From the NCBI GenBank assembly GCA_023423045.1, contig JAFAGA010000008.1, positions 62,001 through 126,000 on the forward strand: 64,000 nt of DNA, given 5' to 3'. This DNA is from Bacillota bacterium (GTDB lineage Bacteria > Bacillota > Clostridia > Lachnospirales > Lachnospiraceae). The notes under the pieces were generated by a model that saw only the letters and a program-made list of their open reading frames with translations, did not search any database and had not been told where the DNA came from. The translations under genes and the position numbers were made by a program. Positions 27,351 through 35,440 of this stretch are shown here, one piece after another. Position 1 is the stretch's first letter. Every line of letters starts with the position of its first letter.

Positions 27351-27639
27351 TATTCTTCCTTATTTTTTTAATATAATAGTATGCCACCGCGAGGCAGTCT
27401 ATCCATGGAACAGGACGAATCGAAGATGAAGCAGAATCCTGTTCAGCAAACTCTTACTATTTCGACACATATCTACAGCCATTGAATATGATAATTATAT
27501 AGAGCTTTCCCGCAGCACTGTTTCTTTCTGCAATCGCATTACAGCTCAGGTCTTGAACCCGGGCCTAAACTGCAATGCCAATGCAAAGAGGAATGGTCCG
27601 TCGCATGGATTATATAAAATAGTAAATTGGAGTGATTAT
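27351..27639. other. Divergent promoter region without a gene
   Basis: This gap separates the glycosyltransferase gene and the choice-of-anchor-A gene. I see no conserved structure and no clear housekeeping promoter on the plus strand. A sporulation promoter is possible, but I could not match a consensus. Confidence 0.4.
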
Positions 27640-28947
27640 ATGAGTATATTATCAAGAAAAGCAAAAAAAATGCACACCCCTCTCGCAGAAGCCGCGGAAT
27701 ATAATCTGTTTACCAGGTTGAACGCAGTTCTTAATCAAAGTGACATCGGGGGAAGGGCAGCCATTGGTGGCGACACCGTATTCACCGACCTTACCCTGGG
27801 ACGGGATCTATGCACTAATCCCCTTGGCTCCTGTCCTCCCTACGGTACGGATGCATCCCTTGTTGCGGGCGGCAATGTCTCCTGGCACATCGGTACAAAT
27901 TACAGCGGCAACACGGTTATGCTCCCTCATACTTCCTATCAGGCAAAGGATATTGTTTACAAAAATGCCGACCACCTGCTCCAGCCGGTACGCCTTGCCC
28001 TCCTGCCTGTTAATTTCGACAAAGCCTTTTGCTATCTGGAATGTTTGTCTGAAGAATGGGCGAATGCCTGTAATTTTATGTTTATGTCGAAGGTATACCA
28101 ATTAAAAGGACATATTATTCTCATCGGGCTCAGCAAATGCCTGAATATATTCTACCTTCCGGAAGATGTCCCTTCGGAGTGCGTGGACATAAGCGCTCCT
28201 GCAGCCCCGTCCTGCGGTAATATCCGAAGCATAACCATTATCACCCCTCCCGGTTCCACGAGCCTGATTAATATACCTGGCCATACCGTCGCCTTCGATC
28301 AGCTGACTGTATTGCGCCGCACCGATACACCGTCCCTGCTCTCCCTTCCATTTCTATCACGCTTTAGTGATATCATGACCGGAAGCATAACCGATGCAGC
28401 GGACAGTAAACTGATTCTATGGAACTTCTATGAAGCGGAACATGTTAATATTACAAATACCAGCCTTCCCGGTACTCTCCTGGCCCCCAGGGCGGAGGTA
28501 TTGGCGGGAGGAAGCCGGCTGTACGGAACTGTCATAGCTCAGGCCTTTGAAGCAGGAATCTTGGGATTAAGACGGACAGAGCTTCATAATTGTCCGTTTG
28601 AGGGATCTTTACCTAAAGCATATGCCTGCCGGGCCTCATCCCTCTGTCCTCCGTGCCCGCCCTTCCCTCCCTGCACTACGACCACACACTGCACCACAAC
28701 CACACCTTGCACTACCACAACACACTGCACCACAACCACACCTTGCACTACTACAACACGCTGTACCACAACCACACCTTGTACTACCACAACACGCTGC
28801 ACCACAACCACACGCTGCACCACAACCACACCTTGTACTACCACAACACGTTGTACCACTACACGCTGTACTACCACAACCACGCGCTGCACAACCACAC
28901 GCTGTACCACCTCAACAACATATTGTCCCTTCTACCGCTGCTGGTAA
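27640..28947 (+). CDS. Choice-of-anchor-A-type protein with Cys/Thr repeat tail
   Basis: The 435-residue protein starts at an ATG preceded by GGAGTGA. Residues about 10-330 resemble the choice-of-anchor A domain: LAEAAEYNLFTRLNAV, DIGGRAAIGGDTVF, LVAGGNVSW and, near the end, GSRLYGTVIAQAFEAG. The tail from about residue 345 is fourteen short repeats, mostly C-T-T-T-T-(H/P/R), ending CPFYRCW. There is no signal peptide, LPxTG or membrane anchor, so an extracellular-matrix role would need other export. A spore-surface protein cross-linked by disulfides is my inference. Confidence 0.8.
   Translation: MSILSRKAKKMHTPLAEAAEYNLFTRLNAVLNQSDIGGRAAIGGDTVFTDLTLGRDLCTNPLGSCPPYGTDASLVAGGNVSWHIGTNYSGNTVMLPHTSYQAKDIVYKNADHLLQPVRLALLPVNFDKAFCYLECLSEEWANACNFMFMSKVYQLKGHIILIGLSKCLNIFYLPEDVPSECVDISAPAAPSCGNIRSITIITPPGSTSLINIPGHTVAFDQLTVLRRTDTPSLLSLPFLSRFSDIMTGSITDAADSKLILWNFYEAEHVNITNTSLPGTLLAPRAEVLAGGSRLYGTVIAQAFEAGILGLRRTELHNCPFEGSLPKAYACRASSLCPPCPPFPPCTTTTHCTTTTPCTTTTHCTTTTPCTTTTRCTTTTPCTTTTRCTTTTRCTTTTPCTTTTRCTTTRCTTTTTRCTTTRCTTSTTYCPFYRCW
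28672..28923 (+). repeat. In-frame 18-bp tandem repeat encoding CTTTTx
   Basis: About fourteen units of 15-21 bp, mostly TGC-ACx-ACx-ACx-ACx plus one codon. Synonymous changes between units show the array is not brand new, while copy number could still vary by slippage. Antisense frames through it are artefacts. Confidence 0.95.
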
Positions 28948-29047
28948 TTAAATGACAGATATGTTGCCGCAGGCTTCTTTGCCCGAAGATGCTTTGCTTG
29001 TATCACAGGTAAAGTATAATTACGCTTTGTATTCTTTTTAATCCATT

Positions 29048-29086
29048 AAAAAAACAGGCGTGCTTTCCTTTCGAAAAGCACGCCTG
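29048..29086 (-). terminator. Terminator of the hemerythrin-cheX operon
   Basis: On the minus strand CAGGCGTGCTTT and its complement form a stem followed by seven T, 9 bp after the cheX stop. Confidence 0.9.
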
Positions 29087-29094
29087 CCTCTTAT

Positions 29095-29544
29095 TTATCC
29101 TGCCGGATTCAACCTGATATCCAGGAAGGCATCACCCACAGAGGTGGAGATGCAACAGGCAGAGCGCAGGGAATATTCCTTATCCTCATCCGGTTCGCCA
29201 AGTACCGGAGGTAATATATCACATTTCAGATCATTTGCCGCAAGCATGGTAAGAACATTGCCGCTGATAATATTGGCTATCTCGGAAACAGCAGAGGTAA
29301 CGAATTCATCCACAACCTCCATCTCCATGCCGCTCATGATATGAACCATATTGAGGGAGGTGGGATTGGGAAAGCGATAGATAACCGCGCCCACAAGATC
29401 ACCGGTCACACCAATGGAAATATCCAGTTCATCATCGCATTGAAAGCTTTCCACCGGGCTGTTGGAGATGTCGGTAAGATCAAGCATCAGCTGAAATACA
29501 TTGCAGGTCGCCTCCAAGAACAAACTGTTAAGATTACTGTTCAT
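29095..29544 (-). CDS. cheX: CheX-like chemotaxis phosphatase
   Basis: The 149-residue protein has the CheX/CheC-family helix SEIANIISGN near residue 85, in which the Glu and Asn of the ExxN motif drive dephosphorylation of CheY-P. A GVTGDLVGAVIYRF strand segment precedes it. It therefore should reset the flagellar switch signal or act on a related receiver. Its start overlaps the end of the bacteriohemerythrin gene by 11 bp, which implies translational coupling. Confidence 0.88.
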   Translation of the reverse strand: MNSNLNSLFLEATCNVFQLMLDLTDISNSPVESFQCDDELDISIGVTGDLVGAVIYRFPNPTSLNMVHIMSGMEMEVVDEFVTSAVSEIANIISGNVLTMLAANDLKCDILPPVLGEPDEDKEYSLRSACCISTSVGDAFLDIRLNPAG

Positions 29545-29962
29545 ACCCGGTTACCCCCTTTTCAATTGCATACTTTGCGATGCGCTGATCCTCCGCAGCA
29601 ACATGGTTGATCAGCCAGGCCAGGAGCTTTCCTGCAAACTGCTGCATTAATTGCTCACTATTACCGCTTCTCTCATATTCCTCTGTAAACTCCAGCACAT
29701 AGTTCACCATATCCGTATGTATCTTTTTATGCTTCTCATAATCGGGGTAGCCGATTTTTAGCTGATACTCCTCCTCATCACGAAAATGCTCGACAACATA
29801 TACCTTCATAAATTCCAAGGTCTCATTGACACGCTGTATCTTCTCTTCCCAGGAAGCAGTGTACCTTAAAATATTCATGAATTCATCCACTCTTTTAAAC
29901 AGTTCCTTATGCTGTTCATCCACTATCCGAACTCCAAGCTCATACTTATCTTTCCAGATCAT
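29534..29962 (-). CDS. Bacteriohemerythrin
   Basis: This 142-residue protein is one hemerythrin domain. The diiron ligands are seen in VDEQHKELF, EHFRDEEEYQ, YEKHKKIHTD and INHVAAEDQ, matching the His/Glu/Asp set. It binds O2 reversibly and may act as oxygen carrier, store or sensor in the cytosol. The ATG at 29962 has an AAAGGATAGGA site; the frame to 30043 has none. It overlaps cheX, so oxygen binding and chemotaxis output are made together. Confidence 0.93.
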   Translation of the reverse strand: MIWKDKYELGVRIVDEQHKELFKRVDEFMNILRYTASWEEKIQRVNETLEFMKVYVVEHFRDEEEYQLKIGYPDYEKHKKIHTDMVNYVLEFTEEYERSGNSEQLMQQFAGKLLAWLINHVAAEDQRIAKYAIEKGVTGYEQ

Positions 29963-30110
29963 ATTAATCCTATCCTTTCTCGTTTCTATTATATTCCTAT
30001 AGCTCCTGTTCCATAATTTATCACTCCTGCCGATACTTCGCACATTTCATACTGCTTCTGACCGAAGGGGCTTAATTTAAGGAACAGGACCATAAGTCTA
30101 TCTCAACCCT

Positions 30111-30140
30111 ATTATATCAGCTTGATTCGACATCTTTCAA
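30111..30140 (-). promoter_or_regulatory. Promoter of the hemerythrin-cheX operon
   Basis: On the minus strand TTGAAA (30140-30135), an 18-nt spacer and TATAAT (30116-30111), giving a leader of about 140 nt. Confidence 0.65.
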
Positions 30141-30222
30141 GCCTTTTCATGCCAAAATCTTCTATTATATACTAATTACTTCATTTTCAGCCCAGGTTCT
30201 GCTCCTGCAATAAAGGCAGAAG

Positions 30223-30594
30223 TTACAATGATTTTTCTCTCACCATTAAGCCCTGCTCATAACGTTCAATTTTATTGTCCAAACGCAGGATAGATTTTTG
30301 AATATCCTCCATTTTTTCTATCAATCGCTCCCGCTGTTCCTTCAATATCTGTTTTCTGGCATCAATGGATGCGTCTCCCTGATGAAACAATGCAACATAT
30401 TCAATCAGCGCTTCGATCCGTACCCCCGACTTTCTCATACAGCACATCAGCTCCACCCAATTGCAGGCTTTCTGGTCATAATCCCGGATTCCGCTGCTGT
30501 TTCTCGGTACCGGAGGTATTAATCCTATTCGTTCATAATAGCGCAAGGTGTCAGCTGTAATGCCATATTTTTTTGAAACCTCCGTAATGGTCAT
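30223..30594 (-). CDS. MerR-family transcriptional regulator
   Basis: The 123-residue protein has a MerR winged helix at residues 1-70 (EVSKKYGITADTLRYYERIG) followed by a coiled-coil dimerisation helix. It has no cysteine cluster for metal or redox sensing in the C-terminus, so an AdhR-like stress or aldehyde role is as likely as a metal role. The ATG at 30594 has AAGGAGG. It lies 37 bp after the PAS-GGDEF-hemerythrin gene on the same strand and 82 bp before the hemerythrin promoter. Either could be its target. Confidence 0.88.
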   Translation of the reverse strand: MTITEVSKKYGITADTLRYYERIGLIPPVPRNSSGIRDYDQKACNWVELMCCMRKSGVRIEALIEYVALFHQGDASIDARKQILKEQRERLIEKMEDIQKSILRLDNKIERYEQGLMVREKSL

Positions 30595-30631
30595 TTTTTT
30601 CCTCCTTTTCTTATGGGGATTGCCGGATGCT

Positions 30632-32218
30632 TCAAAATAAATAGAAGAACCTGGTATCATCTTGCAGCAGATGTCCGGTAATAAAATCTCCTATCACAAA
30701 CCTTACCACCTCATCCGGATGATAGGCTCCCCGGCATAGCTGGTCTAAAAGCATATGCGCCTGGTTCAGCAGTTTATAATGAACCCCTCTGTGCTGCTCC
30801 AGTTCGGAATATCCATACTCTGAAAGAAGCAATTCTTCATCCCTGAAATGCAGGGTAATATGATCAATGAGCTTCTGAAGCAAATCCAGCATATGCGCCC
30901 TCTTGTTATGGTCAATGGCAGTCAAAATCAAATCATTTCCCATAAAGAGAAGTTCGCGGTGCTGCCGGTCAATAACCTCATTACCGCATTCCCAATCCTC
31001 TGACCAGGATACGATATCAGCTGCCATGGCATCCTGCCCGTCACTTATGACTATTTTGTCTCTTCCCTGGTTCTTTGCCTGATAAAGTGCCTGGTCCGTT
31101 CTGCTGAACCATTCCATGGCTGTTTCCGGCTCTTTCCAGACGGATAGGCCCATGCATATGGATACCGCTTCATTTCCCGGATGTTTAATGTCGGCTATGG
31201 CAGCCCGAAGCTTTTCCGCCACCGTTTTGGCCTCCTCCAGATTCATCAGGGGCATCAGCAGCACAAATTCTTCGCCGCCCCATCTTGCAAAAATATCAGA
31301 TTTGCGGATTAAAAGGCTTATGGTTGCAGCAATCCTGACTAAAACACCGTCTCCGGCATCATGCCCGTACCGGTCATTGATGCTTTTAAAATGATCCGGC
31401 TTAAAAACGATTAGCGCCAATCCGCATTTGTATCGTTGGGCAAATGCAACTTCCTCCGACATTCTTTGTTCAAAATAATGACGGTTTCGAAGACCTGTCA
31501 GGCAGTCAACGGAAGCTGTCTTTTTCAGCAGCTCATTCTTTGCCTTGAGTTCAGCAGACAGGTCCTTATGCTGGGTCTCCCGAAGCCTCAGCTCCTTCTC
31601 CAGCATCTGCTGCTGCGTCACGTCACAGATGACCGACACAATGCGCGCCTCCTGCCTGCGGCCATCGCTGACCAGCTCGCTGTTGATCTCAAGAACCATC
31701 TGCCCTCCGCTTTGTGCCGACCCGTTATAATATCTTGCTCCTCCTTTTATTCCCTGAAGAATCTCCTCAATATGATGCTTCAGATTATCCCTGTCCGCCT
31801 CGCTGATAAAGGATTCCAGCCTTCTTCCCAATAACGGTTCCTCCCCATCGGCTCCCAACATATCCCTCGCTGCCAGGGAAGCCATCAGAATCGTACCATC
31901 CTTGTCCAGCAACACAATGCCGTCCAGGGAAGCATTCAATACGGAGTGGTAGAGCGCTTCGTTTTCCTCAAGCTTCCCGCCAAGCTGTGCAAGCTCTGTC
32001 TCCTTGTGCTCCAGGCGTACATTAAGATTACGAATACGGCTGTTCCAATAAAGAATGCATCCCAACCAAATGACTCCGGCAACTGCCGCCATCAATAAGA
32101 GTCTATAATCACCGCCATTTGGAGTATGCGGTGGAATAGAGCCATTATAAGCAAAAGCGCCCTCAGGCAATAGAACGAGCAGTACCGCTCCTGTCATACA
32201 TACGACTCTTTTCTTCAT
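30632..32218 (-). CDS. PAS-GGDEF-hemerythrin diguanylate cyclase
   Basis: The 528-residue protein has a signal sequence or first helix, a second membrane helix near residue 42, a coiled coil, a PAS domain (about 85-205), a GGDEF domain (about 235-395) and a C-terminal hemerythrin domain (about 405-525). The active site is RWGGEEF with RKSD as inhibitory site. Iron-ligand motifs IDRQHREL, HFRDEE, LEQHRGVHY and GHLLQDD are present. Cyclic-di-GMP synthesis controlled by O2 or redox state is the simplest reading. The ATG at 32218 has GGGAGG. Confidence 0.92.
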   Translation of the reverse strand: MKKRVVCMTGAVLLVLLPEGAFAYNGSIPPHTPNGGDYRLLLMAAVAGVIWLGCILYWNSRIRNLNVRLEHKETELAQLGGKLEENEALYHSVLNASLDGIVLLDKDGTILMASLAARDMLGADGEEPLLGRRLESFISEADRDNLKHHIEEILQGIKGGARYYNGSAQSGGQMVLEINSELVSDGRRQEARIVSVICDVTQQQMLEKELRLRETQHKDLSAELKAKNELLKKTASVDCLTGLRNRHYFEQRMSEEVAFAQRYKCGLALIVFKPDHFKSINDRYGHDAGDGVLVRIAATISLLIRKSDIFARWGGEEFVLLMPLMNLEEAKTVAEKLRAAIADIKHPGNEAVSICMGLSVWKEPETAMEWFSRTDQALYQAKNQGRDKIVISDGQDAMAADIVSWSEDWECGNEVIDRQHRELLFMGNDLILTAIDHNKRAHMLDLLQKLIDHITLHFRDEELLLSEYGYSELEQHRGVHYKLLNQAHMLLDQLCRGAYHPDEVVRFVIGDFITGHLLQDDTRFFYLF

Positions 32219-32344
32219 CAGCATACCTCCCTTCTCTTTTGTATTAGCCTGTCTTTTCTTAAGCGATTCCTTTTCTATATTTTACTACAATTTTCTACAA
32301 ATTGCACATAGAATCAACGAAAAGAGTCGGGACTTTTGGCCTAC

Positions 32345-32384
32345 TCAAAAAAAGCTTGAATCGCCCTTCGGCTTTTCAAGCTTT
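32345..32384 (-). terminator. Terminator of the FtsW-like gene
   Basis: On the minus strand AAAGCTTGAA and TTCAAGCTTT pair around a CGAAGG-containing loop and run into a T-rich tract, 48 bp after the stop. Confidence 0.85.
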
Positions 32385-32432
32385 ATCCTTTGAAATTATT
32401 AAGAAATTCTTATAAGGTATAGCAACCTCCCG

Positions 32433-33827
32433 CTATCCCTTCAGGTGAATGATCAGCTTCCCGTCTTCATAGGAAATAAGGGAACCTGCCTTAACATTGG
32501 GCCGAAAACTATCCCTGGCAATGTCCCCGGTTCGAAATACCGAGAGCATGATACCAATTAAAGCAGAATTTAAAAACAATGCGCCCTTCCCGTATGATAC
32601 CAGGGGCAGGGATACTGCAGTCAGCAGGCCATATCCCAGATTGGCAGCCATATATGAAACCGCCTGTGTTACAAAGACCAGCAGGACGGAAAGGGACACC
32701 ATCAATCCCAGCATACTTCTCTGTCCTGATACATATTTAAAACATAGGAGAGAAAATACAATAAATACAAGTGTAATACCGATGAATGCAATCCAACCGT
32801 ATCTATGAGTCAGCGCAGTCAGAACCAGATCCGTATCAAACCAGGAGATCGATAATACATCATTGCCATATTGCCGGGGCAGACTTCCACGGCCTGCAAA
32901 CAGTGCACCGGACATCAGATCCCGTATCATGGTCATCTGGTATCCTCTGGGATCGGATACAGGATCAAGCATGATCCTAAACCGTTCAAACCGATAGGGA
33001 TACTGCAAAAATATAATTCCGATTGAAACCACCGACAAAGCTACAGGCCCCAGCAGAAAAAGCAGCTTCTGCTTCATACCAATACCGAACCATCCTCTTC
33101 TTATTGCAGCAAACAGCAAAATCAGGGTGGAAAAAGTATACAGCACGAAGCCGCTGACGGAAGGAACTGCCAGCAATATCCCTGCATAAGGAAGATACGC
33201 TGCCAAACAAAGCAGCATCCCTTGGGCTCCCTTGCCCCTCATCGCATAGAGAAACAGGGAATATGCCAGGGGAAATATCAGGGTTAAATAGACCAGGCTA
33301 AATCCGGTATGTGCAAAAATAAACCAGGCTCTGCCGTTTACCTCAGAGGATAGGAAAAACATGGTCAAACTAAGGAATAAAATCATAAAATAACATGCCT
33401 TTGGGTATTTCGCCAACACTGTAAAATCCAGAAAGTAAGATGCAAGGAATATCACCATGGCTATCACAAAGGGAATTAGGCTAAAATTCTCCAAAAAGGG
33501 TCCGCCTCCGTGAATGAAATATTTTATCCCTGCCCCCACCAGCATCAAAGCCGCTGTCAGCAGAAGCAAAATCCATTGAGGCCTTGGTTTATACGTTTTA
33601 TCCAGCTCTATCCCGACATGGACCGCATCGCCCATCTGCAGAATAGCCTTCTGGGTTGCAGCCTCCTCCTCTTCTCCCTGGGACATATAATAATCCCTTT
33701 GGTCACAGAGATGATCCTCAATCTCATGCGCTATGCCGGCGTGTGCTTTTTTCCACCGGATTTGATCACAGACGGTTGTACTGTATTTTTTGAACTCATC
33801 CAAGGACGGCAATGCTGACACCCCCAT
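32433..33827 (-). CDS. FtsW/RodA/SpoVE-family protein with N-terminal permease-prefix domain
   Basis: This 464-residue protein starts with a soluble region of about 75 residues, of the type seen before permeases under PadR control (LDEFKKYSTTVCDQIRWKKA, AILQMGDAVHVGIELDK). It then has about ten membrane helices of SEDS type, including NGRAWF near residue 165 and PLVSYGKGA near residue 417. SEDS proteins are peptidoglycan glycosyltransferases. The partner PBP2-type transpeptidase is not nearby. The start overlaps the PadR gene by 32 bp, and a GTG or TTG start slightly inside is possible. Confidence 0.85.
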   Translation of the reverse strand: MGVSALPSLDEFKKYSTTVCDQIRWKKAHAGIAHEIEDHLCDQRDYYMSQGEEEEAATQKAILQMGDAVHVGIELDKTYKPRPQWILLLLTAALMLVGAGIKYFIHGGGPFLENFSLIPFVIAMVIFLASYFLDFTVLAKYPKACYFMILFLSLTMFFLSSEVNGRAWFIFAHTGFSLVYLTLIFPLAYSLFLYAMRGKGAQGMLLCLAAYLPYAGILLAVPSVSGFVLYTFSTLILLFAAIRRGWFGIGMKQKLLFLLGPVALSVVSIGIIFLQYPYRFERFRIMLDPVSDPRGYQMTMIRDLMSGALFAGRGSLPRQYGNDVLSISWFDTDLVLTALTHRYGWIAFIGITLVFIVFSLLCFKYVSGQRSMLGLMVSLSVLLVFVTQAVSYMAANLGYGLLTAVSLPLVSYGKGALFLNSALIGIMLSVFRTGDIARDSFRPNVKAGSLISYEDGKLIIHLKG

Positions 33828-34143
33828 TCAATACCTTGTTGACTGCGGTACTATACTCCTTCCATTCCTGCCGTTTCCCTGCCAGAAGTTTTCTGCCCTT
33901 GGAAGTTAAGTGGTAGTATTTTCGTATCTTAGCCCCATCTGCTCTCTCTTCATATACCTCCACCATGCCCCCCTTCTCCAGAGTGTGCAGGATTGGATAC
34001 AGGGTACCGGCCTTCAGCCGGAAGGTATCATCCGATTTTCTTGCAAGAGTTTCAATCATCTGATATCCATACATATCCTGTTCCTCAAGCAGCTTCAGAA
34101 TAAGTGTCGTCGTACTGCCCGTAATCAGGCTTTTATCAATCAT
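33796..34143 (-). CDS. PadR-family transcriptional repressor
   Basis: The 115-residue protein is a PadR winged helix: LILKLLEEQDMYGYQMIETL near residue 13, LKAGTLYPILHTLEKGGMVE, then the wing RKYYHLTSKGRK. It is cotranscribed with the FtsW-like gene, overlapping it by 32 bp, and is probably autoregulated through the twin palindromes at its promoter. The inducer is unknown. AAGGAGG precedes the ATG. Confidence 0.93.
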   Translation of the reverse strand: MIDKSLITGSTTTLILKLLEEQDMYGYQMIETLARKSDDTFRLKAGTLYPILHTLEKGGMVEVYEERADGAKIRKYYHLTSKGRKLLAGKRQEWKEYSTAVNKVLNGGVSIAVLG

Positions 34144-34160
34144 AATATTTCGCCCTCCTT

Positions 34161-34213
34161 TATATATAGATTATCTATACACACATTATATATAGATAAT
34201 CTATATATGTCAA
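34161..34213 (-). promoter_or_regulatory. PadR operon promoter with two identical palindromic operators
   Basis: On the minus strand TTGACA (34213-34208), exactly 17 nt, then TATAAT (34190-34185). The spacer contains the 15-bp palindrome TATAGATAATCTATA (34191-34205). The same palindrome recurs at 34165-34179, over the transcript start. Their centres are 26 bp apart. This is a consensus promoter blocked on both sides by one repressor site. Confidence 0.85.
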
Positions 34214-34274
34214 TAGAGTTATTCTCCCTCCCAGTAAATATCCATACCCTATATTCCCCGCCGGCAGCCGTTGT

Positions 34275-34465
34275 GATATAATGAAAGCGGAACGAGCATG
34301 ATCAAGCTTGCTTGAATCATGCGACTGGAGCAACAAGATCATGAACACGGTTTATATTCATGATACAATAAAAGCATAGTGAGCATGCTGCAAGCTTGCT
34401 TGTGAGTATGCGAGCGGAGCTGAAGATCATGAACACGGACTGTGTTCATGATATAATGAAAGCGG
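34275..34465 (+). repeat. Tandem ~88-bp structured repeat, copy A
   Basis: Two full units (34275-34361, 34362-34449) and the first 16 bp of a third, each beginning GATAyAATrAAAGC. Each unit has two hairpins. One is centred on CAAGCTTGCTTG, and the other is CATGAACAC-GGACT-GTGTTCATG or its variant. A single related unit is at 42357-42473 on the minus strand. It lies between the PadR and AraC genes and encodes nothing. Confidence 0.85.
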
Positions 34466-34589
34466 AATCGGGAATTGCAAGTATTGCAATGCAATATTAA
34501 ATGAAGAAATCCGTTAGAAAATGTACAAAAAAACAATGATCTTACGAAGTCCTTTTTGTTATAGTAATCTTGGAAAGGAGAAGAGGCAT

Positions 34590-35420
34590 ATGGAATGGGT
34601 CGATAGAATGAATCAGGTAATAGACTATTTGGAAGCTCATCTATGTTATGAAATTAGTCCGGAAGAAATCAGCCGGATTATGGCATGCCCCTACTCTGTG
34701 TTTATGCGGTCCTTTGCGCCTATCACAGGAATCCAGCTCTCGGAATATCTGCGCCGCAGACGGCTGACCTGTGCCGCATACGATTTGCAGACCACGCAGC
34801 AGAGAATCCTGGATATTGCCATAAAATACGGTTATGATTCTGCGGATGCTTTTACCGCTGCCTTCAAGCGGATGCACGGCCTTACACCCCAGGAGGCGCG
34901 CAGGCCCAATGCCCAATTAAAATTCCATGCCCGCTTAACTTTCACATTCATGATTACAGGAGGAGAAGAAATGATCTACAAAATAATTGAAAAGAGCACC
35001 TTCCAGGTGCTCGGTATCAGGCGTACCACGCCTTACGGCGGGGGTACCTGGGCTATCGTAAAAGCAGACGGTACCGCGGACAGGATGAAAAAAATCAGCG
35101 GTCATCATTGCAATCTGGGCCTCTGCTTCGGCTTTGACCCTTCCGGCAACAACGACTACATGTGCGGTATCGAATATAGCGGTGAACCGATCCCCGGATT
35201 TGATTATTATCAATACCCGGATCTGACCTGGCTGATCTTCAGTGCAAAAGGCTCCATATCCGCAGGCTGCCTTGGTCAGACCTGGAAACGAATCTACGGC
35301 GAGTTCATGCCGCAGAGCGAATATTGTCAGATGGACCTGCCAACGATTGAAAACTACATTCAATGGGATGAAGCCCTGGATCTATGCCATGTGGATATCA
35401 TGATTCCCGTACAAAAGTAA
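34590..35420 (+). CDS. AraC-family regulator with GyrI-like effector domain
   Basis: The 276-residue protein has a double AraC helix-turn-helix at residues about 8-105 (EISPEEISRIMACPYSVFMRSF, ILDIAIKYGYDSADAFTAAFKR) and a C-terminal GyrI-like small-molecule domain (about 125-275). This matches the Rob/BltR-like type that senses drugs or other lipophilic compounds. The ATG at 34590 with GGAGAAGAGG is preferred over 34521. No efflux gene is adjacent. The target is unknown. Confidence 0.9.
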   Translation: MEWVDRMNQVIDYLEAHLCYEISPEEISRIMACPYSVFMRSFAPITGIQLSEYLRRRRLTCAAYDLQTTQQRILDIAIKYGYDSADAFTAAFKRMHGLTPQEARRPNAQLKFHARLTFTFMITGGEEMIYKIIEKSTFQVLGIRRTTPYGGGTWAIVKADGTADRMKKISGHHCNLGLCFGFDPSGNNDYMCGIEYSGEPIPGFDYYQYPDLTWLIFSAKGSISAGCLGQTWKRIYGEFMPQSEYCQMDLPTIENYIQWDEALDLCHVDIMIPVQK

Positions 35421-35440
35421 GGATGAGAATGGCTTTCTCT

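Noticed and set aside
28584..28910. Long minus-strand frame of Val-Val-Val-Gln repeats
   Set aside because: It is the reverse reading of the CTTTT-coding repeat of the plus-strand surface protein and has no ribosome site.
28672..28923. Regular short repeats that might be a CRISPR array
   Set aside because: Units are 15-21 bp, contiguous and in frame, with no unique spacers and no cas genes.
34275..34465. Tandem 88-bp units as a CRISPR array
   Set aside because: Units are homologous over their whole length, so there are no spacers.
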